A DNA stretch of 21,407 bases from Spirogloea muscicola (Eukaryota > Streptophyta > Zygnematophyceae > Spirogloeales > Spirogloeaceae): NCBI GenBank assembly GCA_009602725.1, contig WELB01000022.1, forward strand, positions 157,708 through 179,114, given 5' to 3'. Within the stretch, counting starts at the first letter, position 1, and every line of letters begins with the position of its first letter. The notes below the pieces were generated by a model. That model saw nothing but the letters and a program-made list of their open reading frames with translations. It did no database searches and was not told the DNA's origin. This document shows, one piece after another, positions 20,901 through 21,407 of the stretch. Made by a program: the position numbers and the translations under genes.

Positions 20901-21326
20901 AGCAGCAGCATCTGGAAAGTCCTCACAGTCTCGCGCATCTTTGGAGCTAGTGCATGCATTGCGTGGCGCAACCAGAGGTTACGTGAGGAGTTGCACGAGG
21001 AGCGCGTGTGAGGGCTGCTCACAACACAGCGCTCCCCCAGCTGAGCCCCTTGTCAACTTGCGTTGAGTCAGGGCATATCACCTGCACGCTTGCGAGAAGG
21101 CGGCACTGAAAGCAGCCGAGTCGTCCGTGGCGCCGTCGCCGACGGCCCCGAACGAGAGCACGCTGAAAGCTGGGCCCCGCGACCAGGTGGGGATCGGCGC
21201 GCTGCCGACCGCCGGAACTGGAGGAGCTGGAGGTGGGGGGAGGAGAGCGGCAGCCATGGGGGGTGGGTTTGGCGGCAAGGCAGGCGGAGGGGGGCTCGGA
21301 GGCTGGACAGCCACAGGAGGGCTGAG
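17986..21326 (-). CDS. GH28 polygalacturonase with proline-rich N-terminus
   Basis: Pectin-degrading glycoside hydrolase family 28 enzyme (right-handed beta-helix), normally secreted. Minus-strand exons: 21326-21082, 20582-20483, 20370-20271, 20011-19895, 19701-19565, 19352-19200, 19073-18965, 18775-18638, 18466-18388, 18176-17986. Motifs: [60 protein letters not shown], then the catalytic set [21 protein letters not shown] and ARIKSW, all with the usual Asp, His, Arg and Lys. The end matches plant family members ([21 protein letters not shown]). Exon 20370-20271 has one base too many: DGAIVAP is in one frame and [14 protein letters not shown] in the next, a frameshift or sequence error. The intron after 19895 appears to use a GC donor. 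The N-terminal exon is Pro-rich and starts at an acceptor (21328-21327), so a first exon, probably with the signal peptide, lies beyond the window; ATG 21257 is an alternative start. Intron 20583-21081 holds nothing recognisable. Confidence 0.92.
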
Positions 21327-21346
21327 CTGCGGAACAGGGGGTGGAG

Positions 21347-21407
<61 letters not shown>
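21347..21407. repeat. 61-base poly(A)/poly(T) run at the window end
   Basis: Sixty-one uninterrupted A on the plus strand up to the last base. Read on the minus strand it is a T run leading into TCTCCACCCCCTGTTCCGCAG, so it would extend the polypyrimidine tract of the acceptor for the polygalacturonase exon. It may also be a contig edge or homopolymer artefact. Confidence 0.8.

Noticed and set aside
20457-21011. Open frame of 184 codons on the plus strand
   Set aside because: It overlaps an exon and the first intron of the polygalacturonase in antisense and shows no domain or conserved motif.
1-21407. tRNA, rRNA or CRISPR array
   Set aside because: No cloverleaf-like segment, rRNA core sequence or regularly spaced direct repeats was recognised by eye on either strand. 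A covariance-model search was not possible here.

Overview
The window is nuclear DNA of a photosynthetic eukaryote. The genes are cut into many short exons by GT-AG introns, and every multidomain protein has its closest recognisable match in plants: an ATX-type histone methyltransferase, an FMO1-type flavin monooxygenase and a plant-style polygalacturonase. The GC-rich exons, GGC/CCG and proline-rich repeats, and TGTAA motifs downstream of two genes suggest a green alga, probably a chlorophyte. That placement is an inference, since no marker gene is present.

Layout. (1) About 78-7525, plus strand: a trithorax-like H3K4 methyltransferase, with 20 exons followed from a Tudor-like segment through PWWP, FYRN, FYRC, PHD, extended PHD and SET to post-SET. 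(2) 7866-10030, minus strand: tubulin-folding cofactor B, complete in eight exons and convergent with gene 1. (3) 10335-13445: no host gene, but a cluster of at least eight truncated copies (A-H) of one retroelement family in both orientations. They carry a zinc knuckle, an RLE-like PD-(D/E)XK nuclease domain, a conserved C-terminal peptide and a 3' hairpin. The cluster sits between the divergent promoters of genes 2 and 4. (4) 13862-17508, plus strand: an FMO1-like flavin-containing monooxygenase in ten exons. (5) 17986-21326, minus strand: a GH28 polygalacturonase with a proline-rich N-terminal segment. Ten exons are followed, and the 5' end lies outside the window. (6) 21347-21407: a run of 61 A that ends the window and may be an assembly edge.

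Exon joins were checked by phase and by conserved domain spacing. The ATX exons sum to 2910 nt and the FMO exons to 2193 nt, both multiples of three. The GH28 exons sum to one base more than a multiple of three, which points to a frame break in its third exon. The four host genes do not form a pathway: they cover chromatin marking, tubulin folding, flavin-dependent oxidation and pectin cleavage. The most unusual structure is the alternating inverted array of retroelement 3' ends. No tRNA, rRNA or CRISPR array was seen.
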